Shown: one piece after another, positions 1 through 8,451 of the stretch
Layout: every line of letters starts with the position of its first letter
Numbering within the stretch: the first letter of the stretch is position 1
Assembly: GCA_964563135.1 (NCBI GenBank)
Contig: CAZLWV010000005.1
Span: 33,358-97,357 of the forward strand
Direction of reading: 5' to 3'
Source of the DNA: JAAYAY01 sp964563135
Lineage (GTDB): Bacteria > Planctomycetota > Planctomycetia > Pirellulales > Thermoguttaceae
Length of the DNA stretch: 64,000 bases
Notes under the pieces: model-generated
Databases searched by the model: none
What the model saw: only the letters and a program-made list of their open reading frames with translations
What the model was told of the DNA's origin: nothing
Program-made: the position numbers and the translations under genes

Positions 1-306
1 CGGTTCGGGGCCGAAGCAGGTGCGAATCCGCTGGCGAACGCTTTGTACATACTGTTCCGCATCGGCCTTGGTCTGGAGAGCCGCCCGTTTCTCACCCGCC
101 AGTGCTTCGGCCTGGCGGACTCGCTGGACGAGGTAGTTCTGCATCATCCTGGGAAAGCGATTGAGCGGTACCAGTTCCTTGTCGGCCGCCTGGGCCAGGG
201 CCGTGAGCTCATCGGTCATGATCCAGTCGGCCAGGGCCAGGCCGAGAAGGGAGGCTCCGGTCGCCTGCAGCAGTTGTCGTCGTGTGGTGCGAAGTTGGGC
301 GGTCAT
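1..306 (-). CDS. Acetylxylan esterase-family hydrolase, N-terminal part only
   Basis: The gene starts at 306 and runs off the left edge, leaving 102 codons. Residues 1-40 form a twin-arginine-like leader: TTRRQLLQATGASLLGLALA, with an Arg pair followed by a hydrophobic stretch. The mature start (PRMMQNYLVQRVRQAEA, then KADAEQYVQSVRQRIRTCFG) is the typical N-terminal helical segment of planctomycete acetylxylan-esterase / dienelactone-hydrolase-like proteins, whose catalytic core would lie beyond the window. Such enzymes are exported and probably de-esterify polysaccharides. This is inferred from the N-terminus alone, since the catalytic triad is not visible. Confidence 0.6.
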   Translation of the reverse strand, partial: MTAQLRTTRRQLLQATGASLLGLALADWIMTDELTALAQAADKELVPLNRFPRMMQNYLVQRVRQAEALAGEKRAALQTKADAEQYVQSVRQRIRTCFGPEP

Positions 307-464
307 GGTGTTCTCCCGAAGCTGCGCGAAGGACAGGGTGTGCTTCGATGGTTTTAGCTCTGCCGAGAGGGTGGGTCAAGAGTTGCGTCCAGGTCCGCAA
401 TCCGGAGCCCGATCGCTCGCGGAGATCGACATCCAACTGCTGCCTCAGACGGGTATCTGGCATC

Positions 465-809
465 GAGCGCGTCGGCCCTTACAAGGAGAAGTGCTTTCTC
501 GTCCAGCCGCTCATGCGCCAGCTCCTGGCGGAGGGCAAGCTGACGGGCGCGGCGGCCGAACTCATGAAGCCCTTTCCGGCCGAGATGCTCTATGACACCC
601 AGTCCGATCCTTACGAGATCCAGAACCTGGCCGAGTCGGACCGGCTGGAACACCAACTGGCCCTGGCCAGACTGCGGGCTGCGCTCGACACCTGGATCGT
701 CGAAACGGACGACCGAGGCGAGCGTCCCGAGCCCGCGGAGGTCGTGGCACCTTTCGAGAAAGAGATGCACGATTGGTTCGGCACTCCGGCATGGCATGAG
801 CGTGAATAA
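465..809 (+). pseudogene. Sulfatase remnant, C-terminal end only
   Basis: The reading frame ending at 809 carries the C-terminal signature of secreted type I sulfatases: YKEKC, then MRQLLAEGKLTGAA, then the conserved ELYD-like block (EMLYDTQSDPYEIQNLA), then RAALDTWIVETDDRGERPEP. The N-terminal catalytic half, with the C/S-x-P-S-R formylglycine site, is absent. The sequence upstream of about 465 is unrelated and runs into the divergent esterase promoter region. It is therefore read as a decayed or rearranged fragment rather than a working gene. Planctomycetes carry many sulfatases for algal and mucin polysaccharides, so one decaying copy is unsurprising. A misassembly could also explain it. 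Confidence 0.65.
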
Positions 810-900
810 ATACTCGGCATCTTGACTCATCTGGATCCCGGTTCCATACTCGCCTCCGGTTGGGCGAGAGATCTCTGGACCCCAAGAAAGAAGGTAAGCT

Positions 901-997
901 CCTTTCCGAAGATCAGCGACCAGCAGGAGCGGGCCATGTTATCCGAGCGGTAGCTCGTACCGGCGGGCGGCCCCGCCGCCCGCGAGCGAGAGTGTTC
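901..997 (+). repeat. Dispersed intergenic repeat X, copy 1, abutting a start codon
   Basis: The core CCGAGCGGTAGCTCGTACCG sits at 943-962. It is preceded by a GCGACCAGCAGG-like block and followed by a GC hairpin (GGCGGCCCCGCCGCC), and the element ends at the ATG of the MFS gene. Related copies are at 17979-18080, again ending at an ATG, and at 23961-24025. Confidence 0.7.
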
Positions 998-2230
998 ATG
1001 ACGCTTCTGATTCCCACGCGACGTCGCTGGATCATTCTGCTCATCATCTTCAGCGCGATCGTCCTGAACTACTTCGATCGCCAGATCGTGTCGATCCTCA
1101 AGCCGACGCTCAAGGCGGAGTTCGACATTGACGATCGCGGGTATGCAAGCATCGTCAACGTGTTTGCGGTGTGTTATGCGATCTCGTATCCGATCGTCGG
1201 CTGGCTTGTCGACCGTTTCGGTGCCCGCGTGATGATGCTGCTGGGGATCGTAACCTGGTCGCTGGCGTGCATCGGCACAGGGCTGACGCGGACTCTCGGG
1301 CTGTTCACGGGCTTCCGGGCGCTGCTCGGCCTGGCGGAGCCGGTGGCGTTTCCGGCCCAGTTGCGGGTGGTGGCCATCTGGTTTCCAGGCACGCTGCGGG
1401 CCACGGCCAACAGCGTGTGTGTGGCCGGCAGTTCCATCGGAGCCATTGCCGCGCCGCCTCTGGTGGCCTGGCTGGCGCTGAAATTCAACTGGCATGTGGC
1501 CTTCGTTGTTCCCGGACTGGCGGGGCTGATGATCGCCGCGGTCTGGTGGTTCGTTTACCGTGACCCGCCGCCAGAGATGGCCGGCGAGCTGGATTTTGCC
1601 GCCTCGATTTCCCGGCCCGGCTTCTCCTGGCCCCAGCTTTGGCGAACTCGCAGCCTGTGGGGCGTGCTGTTGTGCCGCTTCATCAGCGACCCCGTGTGGT
1701 ACTTCTGCCTGTTCTGGCTGCCGGGCTACTTCCAGGAGAACTTGGGACTTTCGCTGGCTGAGACCGGCATGATCGGCTGGATTCCGTTTCTTGCCGCCGA
1801 TCTGGGGGCGATCGGCAGTTCCGCCTGGTCCGACTGGCTGGTGCGGCGCGGCATCGAGCCGCTCAGGGCCCGCAAGCTGATGCTCACGGCCATGGCGGCC
1901 CTTGCTCCGGTGTGCGTATTCACGCCCTATCTCGAGCACCCGGCACTGGTGCTCCTCGTTTTCAGCGTTGTGGCCGTCGCATGTCTGAGCTGGCTGTTCA
2001 CACTGAGCGTTGTGGTGGCCGAGACCTTTCCCACGGCCAACGTCGGCGGGGTGCTGGGAATCGCCGCCGGATTTGGCGCGGCCGGGGCCATGGTGTTCAA
2101 CTACTACGTGGGCGAGGCCATGCAGAACCTGGGCATGGCCCGGATGTTCCTCATCATGGCCCTCCTCCATCCGGTGGCCGCCCTGGTCCTCTGGACGTGC
2201 ACGCGGCCCGAGACTCCTCCAGAAGGATGA
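998..2230 (+). CDS. MFS transporter, anion:cation symporter-like
   Basis: 410 residues with about 12 predicted membrane segments. The N-terminus (RRRWIILLIIFSAIVLNYFD then RQIVSILKP) and the loop signature GWLVDRFGAR between TM2 and TM3 are characteristic of the ACS branch of the major facilitator superfamily (hexuronate, tartrate and similar organic acids). An in-frame extension to 860 exists, but the first residues there are low-complexity repeat sequence, so the ATG at 998 is preferred. The stop overlaps the next start (ATGA at 2227-2230), so transporter and FAD oxidoreductase are probably translated together and serve one catabolic route. The substrate is not determinable from sequence. 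Confidence 0.85.
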   Translation: MTLLIPTRRRWIILLIIFSAIVLNYFDRQIVSILKPTLKAEFDIDDRGYASIVNVFAVCYAISYPIVGWLVDRFGARVMMLLGIVTWSLACIGTGLTRTLGLFTGFRALLGLAEPVAFPAQLRVVAIWFPGTLRATANSVCVAGSSIGAIAAPPLVAWLALKFNWHVAFVVPGLAGLMIAAVWWFVYRDPPPEMAGELDFAASISRPGFSWPQLWRTRSLWGVLLCRFISDPVWYFCLFWLPGYFQENLGLSLAETGMIGWIPFLAADLGAIGSSAWSDWLVRRGIEPLRARKLMLTAMAALAPVCVFTPYLEHPALVLLVFSVVAVACLSWLFTLSVVVAETFPTANVGGVLGIAAGFGAAGAMVFNYYVGEAMQNLGMARMFLIMALLHPVAALVLWTCTRPETPPEG

Positions 2231-3615
2231 ATCCGATGGCATCCCAGACAAGTCGTTCGATTCGTGAACCGGCCAGAGACCTGGCGGTCAGGGCGGAAGC
2301 CGATGTGCTGGTCGTCGGCGGCGGCCCCGCCGGCCTGATGGCGTCGCTCGCGGCGGCCGAGTATGGCTTGAAGGTGACCCTGGTCGAGGCACGCAGCTAT
2401 GTGGGAGGCAACCTGACAATTGGGCTCCCGGTGCTGGGGTTCCTGAGCCAGAAACAGAAGCCGATCATTGCCGGGCTGCCGCAGCAATTCATCGACCGGC
2501 TGAAGGCTCAAGGTGCGGCCAGCGAGCATCAGGCCTGCCCGCTCCACGTAAGCCTGACGCTGATCGACCCGGAGGCCGTCAAGTCGACTGCCCTGGAGAT
2601 GCTGGCCGAGCGGGGCGTGGATCTGGCGCTCTACTCGACATTCGCCGGCGTTGTCATGGATGGGGATCGGATCCTGGCGGTTGCCGTCGAGAGCAAGGGT
2701 GGGCGGCAGGCCATCACTGCACCGATCGTCATCGACGCGACGGGCGACGGTGATGTGGCCTTTCGGGCCGGAGTACCCTGCAACAAGGGAAACGAACAGG
2801 GCGGAATGCAGCCCCCCACGCTGATGTTCTGTCTGGCGAATGTCGACACGGAGAGACTCAGGCGTGCGCTGAGCGAGGATCCGAAGACCTACCAGGCCGA
2901 CGTGATTCCGGCCGACTATTTCGGCAGCCACGAGCGGTTCATCGTCGTGGGCTTGCGGCAGCTCCTTCAGCAAGCGCGGGACGCGGGGCTCCGCATTGCG
3001 ACCGAGCGGACGATTCTCATCACCGGGCTGCGGCCGGGTGAAGTGTGGGTCAACATGACCCGCGTCATGGGCGTGGATGGCACCGATCCCCGCAGCCTCA
3101 CTCGCGGCGAAATCGAAGCCCGGCGACAAATGGGCGACATCATCAGGTATCTCGTGTCGTACGTGCCGGGGTTCCAGAAGGCTCATTTCGAGGTCGCCGC
3201 ACCCTTTCTGGGAATCCGCGAGACCCGGCGGATCGTGGGCCGGTACGTGCTCACGGCCGACGACATTCTCAGCTGCCGCCGGTTCGATGATTCGATCGCG
3301 GTGGCCAGTTACCCCATTGACCTGCATCGTCCGAGCGACAACGACTGCACCATGGAGTGGTGCGGCGACTGTTACGACATCCCTTACGGCGTGCTCGTGC
3401 CGCAGATCGTGAGCAATCTGCTCGTGGCCGGGCGCTGCATTTCCGCCACGCACGAGGCGATGGCGGCAATCCGGGTCATGTCCACCTGCATGGCCACCGG
3501 CGAGGCCGCCGGCCGTGCGGCTCGGCTGGCGTTTCGCGACCGCGTATCACCGGGCAGGGTGGATGTGAGCGAGTTGCAGAAAGAACTGCTGGCGCACGGA
3601 GCGTATCTGCGCTAG
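2227..3615 (+). CDS. FAD-dependent oxidoreductase
   Basis: 462 residues. A Rossmann dinucleotide-binding motif (VLVVGGGPAGLMASLAAAEY) lies near residues 28-47, followed by the acidic residue that contacts FAD ribose (VTLVEA) and a second FAD signature (IDATGDGDVAFRAG). The C-terminal part (LLVAGRCISATHEAMAAIRV, then TGEAAGRAARLA) is typical of the FAD_oxidored family, common in planctomycete and Bacteroidetes sugar-acid loci. The start overlaps the MFS stop by four bases, indicating translational coupling. Its stop shares the palindrome CTAG with the stop of the convergent oxidoreductase. The role is probably oxidation of the compound imported by the upstream transporter, which is inference. 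Confidence 0.85.
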   Translation: MNPMASQTSRSIREPARDLAVRAEADVLVVGGGPAGLMASLAAAEYGLKVTLVEARSYVGGNLTIGLPVLGFLSQKQKPIIAGLPQQFIDRLKAQGAASEHQACPLHVSLTLIDPEAVKSTALEMLAERGVDLALYSTFAGVVMDGDRILAVAVESKGGRQAITAPIVIDATGDGDVAFRAGVPCNKGNEQGGMQPPTLMFCLANVDTERLRRALSEDPKTYQADVIPADYFGSHERFIVVGLRQLLQQARDAGLRIATERTILITGLRPGEVWVNMTRVMGVDGTDPRSLTRGEIEARRQMGDIIRYLVSYVPGFQKAHFEVAAPFLGIRETRRIVGRYVLTADDILSCRRFDDSIAVASYPIDLHRPSDNDCTMEWCGDCYDIPYGVLVPQIVSNLLVAGRCISATHEAMAAIRVMSTCMATGEAAGRAARLAFRDRVSPGRVDVSELQKELLAHGAYLR

Positions 3616-4724
3616 CCGAGCGTGAAATCGGGCAACGGGACGATCTTGCCGCCGAGCTTCGCGGATTCGTGCGCGCAGATGCCGACGCAGGTCCAGTTGG
3701 CGCTGGTCACGGCATTGGGCCACGGATCGCGATCCTCGGACAGGGAGTTGAGCATCTCGTTGACCAGGTGGGGATGGGAGCCGCCGTGCCCGCCCCCTTG
3801 GATGAACGAAAGATGCCCCGCATCCTGGATCGAACGGGTGAACTGGCGGATCTCTTCGGGAAGAAGGTGGGCGTAGTCGGGCACCCTGACCCGCTCGGGA
3901 ATCTCGGGCTCGGGCTTCTTGGCGGTGTGAATCACGTGCTCCTCGCCTTCGACCAGGGTCCATTCGAAGCTCTTCCTCGTGCCGTAGACGTCGAAACTCT
4001 CGCGGTACTGGCGCGCGGTGTCGAACAGGAACCGCCAGATATGGGCGGCAATATCGGAGTCCTTGATCTTGATGTGGCACGACTCGACAGCAAACGAGTT
4101 GCCCGACTTCCGCGCCAGTTCCTCGTTGATCGTGCCGGATCCGAAACAGCTCACATACTCAGCCAGGCCCTTGACCAGGCCGAGCACGGGGCTGACGACG
4201 TGGGTGGCATAGTGCNNNNNNNNNNGCTCCCAGTACTCGGGCCAGCCCTCCATGTCCTGGGGATGGGAGGCGGCCATGTACTGGATCTTGCCGAGCTCGC
4301 CCTTCTCGAACAGTTCCTTGATGAACAGGAACTCGCGGCTGTAGACGACCGTTTCGGCCATCATGTACTTGCGACCGGTTTCCCGAACCAGCTCGCAAAT
4401 CTGCCGGCACTCGTCCACCGTGGTGGCCATGGGCACGGTGCACATGACGTGCTTGCCCGCCTTGAGGGCTTCCATCGACATCCAGGCGTGGTCCGGAATG
4501 GGAGAATTGATGTGAACAAAATCGACCCCCGGGTCGGCCAGCACGTCTTCGAATTCCGTGTATCGTTTCTCGATGCCGCAGGCGTCGCCGAGTTTGTTGA
4601 GCTTCTCCTTGCTTCGCCGGCAGATGGCGTAGAGATTGGCAAGGGGGTGCTTCTGGTAGATCGGGATGAATTCCGCTCCGAAACCAAGTCCGATGATCGC
4701 AACATTGAATTGTTTCCCGGCCAT
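3612..4724 (-). CDS. Gfo/Idh/MocA-family oxidoreductase (interrupted by a 10-N gap)
   Basis: 370 residues as read through the gap. The N-terminal NAD(P) Rossmann motif is VAIIGLGFGAEFIP, and the second signature is around HINSPIPDHAWMSMEALKAG KH. The catalytic-lysine position of the usual EKP motif reads TVPMA here, so the standard Lys is replaced or shifted, as in several non-canonical subfamilies. The substrate-domain motif HYATHVVSP follows the gap directly. Ten Ns fall between a Glu codon and the CAC of HYATH and keep the frame as four codons. No TAT leader is present, so it is probably cytoplasmic. It is convergent with the FAD oxidoreductase, and the substrate is unknown, probably a sugar or cyclitol. 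Confidence 0.85.
   Translation of the reverse strand: MAGKQFNVAIIGLGFGAEFIPIYQKHPLANLYAICRRSKEKLNKLGDACGIEKRYTEFEDVLADPGVDFVHINSPIPDHAWMSMEALKAGKHVMCTVPMATTVDECRQICELVRETGRKYMMAETVVYSREFLFIKELFEKGELGKIQYMAASHPQDMEGWPEYWEXXXXHYATHVVSPVLGLVKGLAEYVSCFGSGTINEELARKSGNSFAVESCHIKIKDSDIAAHIWRFLFDTARQYRESFDVYGTRKSFEWTLVEGEEHVIHTAKKPEPEIPERVRVPDYAHLLPEEIRQFTRSIQDAGHLSFIQGGGHGGSHPHLVNEMLNSLSEDRDPWPNAVTSANWTCVGICAHESAKLGGKIVPLPDFTLG
4216..4225. other. Assembly gap (10 Ns)
   Basis: Ten consecutive Ns inside the oxidoreductase gene. The flanking reading frame is preserved if the gap really is 10 bases. Confidence 0.99.
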
Positions 4725-5419
4725 AGGAACACCTCATCTTATCTCGATCAGTGGAACGGATAGAGAAGGCCCGCAGGACAAGCAGCGACGACCGTGGGCC
4801 ACGTCGGTTTGGCGTGAATTCTAGATCGGCGTTCGGGCGGACGTCAAGCAGGCTCCGCAGCGGAAGAGCCGAGGAGATTGGGAGAGTGTGCCGCGAAGGA
4901 AACAGGGAAAGGTGGAAAGGAAGATTGTCTTAAGGGATCTAAGGTTTCTGACCAACTTGCACCGCGCAGATGCGGTTCCTTCCGGAACAGGCCATCTTGC
5001 ACGCGCTGGAGAAACCGCTTGGAACGGTACCGACAGCGGCCGGAGGCGCCAGTCGTGTTTTCGAATCACGATGGACGCCTGCGCAGTCAACGGCCGTGTT
5101 GCTGTGAAGTCCACCAGGAGGGGGCCTCGAGCCGCCCAGTGGCGCGGCGGCATGGCTGGGAGCGGACGGGGCCGTCTCCGGCGGCCAGACGCTGTCGGAC
5201 CCACGAGTCAAACCAGACGCGGCAGTGGCCTGTGCAGTTCCGAGCGACGACTCCGCGGCGCAAGTCCTTGGTGTCAGGCGTGTTCGGTCACGCGGCCGGC
5301 CAGCCGCCGGCACGCGGCTGTTTCGGCATTTTCCGCGTTGCCCATGGGCGGATAATTGCCTCAGAAGCGGTGCACGACCGCGCCGGTCTCGATGGCTGCC
5401 AGTTGCAGAGGATCGAGGG
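4725..5419. other. Divergent intergenic region without a recognisable gene
   Basis: About 695 bases separate the starts of the minus-strand oxidoreductase and the plus-strand MsrA-MsrB gene. Open frames here are short, read through in several frames, and give no recognisable protein. A 17-base piece at 5074-5090 (GACGCCTGCGCAGTCAA) resembles the opening of the dispersed repeat Y seen at 11123 and 17552. Promoters of both divergent genes must lie here but none is convincing by eye. Confidence 0.5.
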
Positions 5420-6526
5420 ATGAAATCCATGCGGGATACGAACATCCGGAGAGTTCAACAGCCGCTGGTGCTGACGACCGCGGCGTGCCTTCTTGTTCTG
5501 CCCTTGGCACGTGCGGCCGATACCGACTCGGCGGCCAAGAAGACGCCAGGGCCTGATGCTCCGCCGAGTGAGGCCGCCAGGCTCGAGCGGGCCACCTTTG
5601 GGTCGGGCTGTTTCTGGTGTGGCGAGGCGGTTTTCGAACAATTGAAGGGAGTACACTCGGCCGTCTCGGGGTTCAGCGGGGGCCAGTTGAAGAACCCGAC
5701 CTATCAGCAGGTGCTCTCGGGGCGCACCGGGCATGCGGAGGTCGTGCAGGTCACTTTCGACCCGGCGGTGATCTCCTACAAGGATCTGCTCGAGGTCTTC
5801 TGGAAGACCCACGATCCCACGACGCTCAATCGGCAAGGACCCGACATCGGGCCCCAATACCGTTCCGTAATCTTCTACCACACGGAGGAGCAGAAAGACC
5901 TGGCCAACCACTACAAGCAGAAGATCAACGAATCGAAAATATTCCGATCGCCGGTGGTCACGGAGATCAGCCCGTTCGAGGCCTTTTATCCGGCTGAAAA
6001 CTACCACCAGGAGTACTACCAGCGCAACGGTCGGCAACCCTACTGCAGCACCTACATCCGCCCGAAACTGGACAAGTTCAAGAAGCTATTCGAAGACAAG
6101 CTGAAACCCGAGCCGGAGCCGATCGAAAGGATCCGCAAGTCGGACGCCCAGTGGAAGTCGCAACTGTCGCCCGTGCAGTACCAGGTAACGCGCCGCAAGG
6201 CGACGGAACCGGCGTTTACCGGGGAGTACTGGAACCACAAGGAGAATGGGATCTACCAGTGCGTGTGCTGCGGCTTGCCCCTGTTCGATTCGTCGACGAA
6301 GTTCGAGTCGGGGACCGGCTGGCCCAGCTACTGGACCCCGATCGAGCCGAACCGTATTGTCCAGGCGATCGATCGCAGCGAGAACATGGTGCGCATGGAG
6401 GTCAAGTGTGCCCGCTGCGACGCCCATCTGGGGCACGTTTTCAACGACGGCCCCGCGCCGACGGGCCTGCGCTACTGCATCAACTCAGCCGCGCTGACGT
6501 TTGAGGAGGATGAGAAGCTTCATTGA
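5420..6526 (+). CDS. msrAB: Exported peptide methionine sulfoxide reductase, MsrA-MsrB fusion
   Basis: 368 residues. The N-terminal signal peptide spans residues 1-33 (hydrophobic LVLTTAACLLVLPLARAA). The MsrA domain follows, with the active-site motif GCFWC (Cys64) and the substrate-pocket run FYPAENYHQEYYQ. After a short linker comes MsrB, with paired CxxC zinc ligands (CVCC and CARC), GTGWPSYW, GHVFNDGP and the catalytic Cys near residue 353 (RYCINSAAL). MsrA reduces the S and MsrB the R diastereomer of methionine sulfoxide, so the fusion repairs both in exported proteins. The ATG at 5420 follows a purine-rich GAGG stretch and gives a clean signal peptide. The in-frame extension back to 5225 does not look coding. 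Confidence 0.93.
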   Translation: MKSMRDTNIRRVQQPLVLTTAACLLVLPLARAADTDSAAKKTPGPDAPPSEAARLERATFGSGCFWCGEAVFEQLKGVHSAVSGFSGGQLKNPTYQQVLSGRTGHAEVVQVTFDPAVISYKDLLEVFWKTHDPTTLNRQGPDIGPQYRSVIFYHTEEQKDLANHYKQKINESKIFRSPVVTEISPFEAFYPAENYHQEYYQRNGRQPYCSTYIRPKLDKFKKLFEDKLKPEPEPIERIRKSDAQWKSQLSPVQYQVTRRKATEPAFTGEYWNHKENGIYQCVCCGLPLFDSSTKFESGTGWPSYWTPIEPNRIVQAIDRSENMVRMEVKCARCDAHLGHVFNDGPAPTGLRYCINSAALTFEEDEKLH

Positions 6527-6615
6527 CATCTGGTCAAGGTCGGGATTTGATGCGGATGATTCGCATTGCCGTAAACCGATTCCCCGAGTATGCCGACACC
6601 TGAGTATCGCAGTTC

Positions 6616-7563
6616 CTATCCGAATGCCGCTTGGACGCAGGCGGCCGTCTTCTCCAGGCCCATCCGGGCGGTGGTGGCGGCGTCGTACTGCTCCCAGTAG
6701 GTGCGGTTGAAGATCTCCAACGAGAGCACGCCCCGGAATCCGATCTGGTGCAGCGTCTGCAGCACCTCCGGTAACGGGCAGATTCCGTCCCCCGGGAAGA
6801 CGCGGTGGGAGTCGTTGATCTCTTCGCGGGGTGGGTCGGCGGGGTAGTCGTTGATGTGGAAGTTCACCATCTGCGCTCCGTTGAGCTGCCGGAGCCCTTC
6901 GAAGGGCGAACCTCCCTTGTACATATGGTAAGCATCCAGGAGCAGGCAGGCCTTGGGGTGTCCGGCGTGCATTGCCACCAGGGCCGCTTCGCCCACGCGG
7001 CCGAGAGTCTGGGCGGAGCCCCAGAACTCGAGCTGGGGCACAATGCCCATCTCGTCTCCCAGTTCCAGCACGGCGCGGTAGCGCTCGGCGACGGCAAACA
7101 GGTCGAGGCCTGGCGTGCGATTGACACCCGAGGGCGCCGCGGCGATGTGGGTGCCCCCCAGTTCGGCCAGCATGCCCATCGCCTGCTTCATCTTCTCCAG
7201 CTCCTGGGCACGGACCGCGTCGTCGTCGACGGCCCAGCGGGTGAAGTCGATGGCGCTGGAGAGCTTCAGACCCGCGTCGTCGATCCGTTTTCGAGCGTCC
7301 CTGAGAGCCCCCCCCTGACCGACGAAGTCGCTGATATCGCCCATCCAGAGCTCGATCGCCCCATAACCGGCCTTCGCTGCCACACCGATCTGTTCGGCGA
7401 GCGTGAGCTTGTACCCGCGGATCGTGCCCGTATTGAGTCCCAGCGTGAAGGAAGGCCGCGGAGCGTCGGCTGCCTTTGCCGGCCTTTGCGCGGCAAGAAC
7501 CGCTCCCGCCGCCAGGAGGCCCGTGGTGGTCACGAATTCACGTCGAGAAAGAGGGTCGGACAT
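6616..7563 (-). CDS. Exported sugar phosphate isomerase/epimerase-fold (TIM barrel) protein
   Basis: 315 residues. It opens with a twin-arginine leader (SRREFVTTTGLLAAGAVLAA), then a xylose-isomerase-like TIM barrel: GYGAIELWMGD, QLEFWGSAQTLGR, LLLDAYHMYKGG, VNFHINDYPADPP and LSLEIFNRTYW. The acidic and His residues in those strands are the usual divalent-metal ligands of the AP-endonuclease-2 superfamily. The exact reaction is unknown. Planctomycete members are often near sugar dehydrogenases and act on keto-sugars. The start at 7563 is chosen because the leader begins there, although the frame stays open to 7686. It lies 57 bases downstream of a secreted hydrolase on the same strand, so the two may form an operon. 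Confidence 0.8.
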   Translation of the reverse strand: MSDPLSRREFVTTTGLLAAGAVLAAQRPAKAADAPRPSFTLGLNTGTIRGYKLTLAEQIGVAAKAGYGAIELWMGDISDFVGQGGALRDARKRIDDAGLKLSSAIDFTRWAVDDDAVRAQELEKMKQAMGMLAELGGTHIAAAPSGVNRTPGLDLFAVAERYRAVLELGDEMGIVPQLEFWGSAQTLGRVGEAALVAMHAGHPKACLLLDAYHMYKGGSPFEGLRQLNGAQMVNFHINDYPADPPREEINDSHRVFPGDGICPLPEVLQTLHQIGFRGVLSLEIFNRTYWEQYDAATTARMGLEKTAACVQAAFG

Positions 7564-7619
7564 GTTGATGCTCTTGTCACGGGGGAGAACCAGGGTGTGC
7601 CGCTCGTACCACTGCCTGG

Positions 7620-8348
7620 CTACTTCCGCTTCTTCTGCTGGAACAGCCACTCGTAGAACTCGGGGTTGTCGTAGGTTGCGGTCCACGAATCGTGGTTGGC
7701 TTCAGGGTAGATGGTGAATTTGGGATCTCCGCCGGCGGCCTTGATCGCGTCGACCATCTTCTGCGATTCTTCGATCTTCACGGTTCCGTCCTTGGCACCG
7801 TGGAAGACCCAGGTGGGGATGCCTACATAGGCCTTGGCGTTCTCCGGTTGCCCGCCGCCGCAGATGGGCGCGATCGCGGCGAAAACCTCGGGGTACTTCG
7901 CCGCCAGGGCCCAGGTGCCATAGCCCCCCATGCTCAGGCCGGTCAGGTAGATGCGGCTCTTGTCCACCTTGTACTCATTGGCAATCTTGTCGATCAACTT
8001 GATCAGAACATCAGGATACCACCACAGATGCTTGGGACACTGGGGGGCCAGAACGATGCAGAGGAACTCCTTGCCGGCCGCGATCTGCTTGGCCGGGCCG
8101 TGAACCTTGACCAGTTCGAGGTCGTCGCCCCGCTCGCCGGCTCCGTGGAGAAAGATCAGCAGGGGCCAGGCGTCCTTGCTGTCGTAGTCTTTGGGGGTGT
8201 AGACCAGGTAGTTGCAGTCGACCGTCAGCTTGATCTCGGCCTGGAACTGGCCCGGCCTCAGGGGATCGGCGGCGGTGGAGGAAACGGCGTTGGAGAGGAC
8301 CAGCGCGACGACTGCGGCCAGCAATGCACGGTTCGAGCGGCTTGACAT
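7620..8348 (-). CDS. Secreted alpha/beta hydrolase (carboxylesterase / depolymerase-like)
   Basis: 242 residues with a signal peptide (about residues 8-27, ALLAAVVALVLSNAVSSTAA). The alpha/beta-hydrolase landmarks are in order: oxyanion region FLHGAGERGDD, nucleophile elbow GLSMGG (Ser), the acid in GAKDGTV (Asp) and the base in EANHDSW (His). The fold matches the LpqC / PHB-depolymerase-like esterases, usually feruloyl or acetyl esterases acting on plant or algal polysaccharides. The substrate cannot be assigned. It is probably co-transcribed with the downstream TIM-barrel protein and diverges from the histidine kinase. Confidence 0.88.
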   Translation of the reverse strand: MSSRSNRALLAAVVALVLSNAVSSTAADPLRPGQFQAEIKLTVDCNYLVYTPKDYDSKDAWPLLIFLHGAGERGDDLELVKVHGPAKQIAAGKEFLCIVLAPQCPKHLWWYPDVLIKLIDKIANEYKVDKSRIYLTGLSMGGYGTWALAAKYPEVFAAIAPICGGGQPENAKAYVGIPTWVFHGAKDGTVKIEESQKMVDAIKAAGGDPKFTIYPEANHDSWTATYDNPEFYEWLFQQKKRK

Positions 8349-8451
8349 GTGGGGCTCCCGATATTAGTGGGTGAAACCTGTTCTCCACGATCCCTATAGA
8401 CTACACTGCGCCCGGGATTGTCTGCCAGCCGGTTTCACAGTTTTTGACCAG

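Noticed and set aside
827..2251. Minus-strand 474-codon open frame opposite the MFS gene
   Set aside because: It is His/Gln/Arg-rich with no membrane or domain pattern, and is the antisense shadow of a clear 12-helix transporter.
2104..3453. Minus-strand 449-codon open frame opposite the FAD oxidoreductase
   Set aside because: Antisense shadow. The plus strand has a complete FAD-binding protein.
5074..5090. Possible third copy of repeat Y
   Set aside because: Only 17 bases match, so it is noted but not counted as a full copy.
6527..6615. Weak hairpin (ATGCGGATGATTCGCAT) between msrAB and the convergent gene
   Set aside because: The stem has only five pairs and no T-run, so it is not reported as a terminator.
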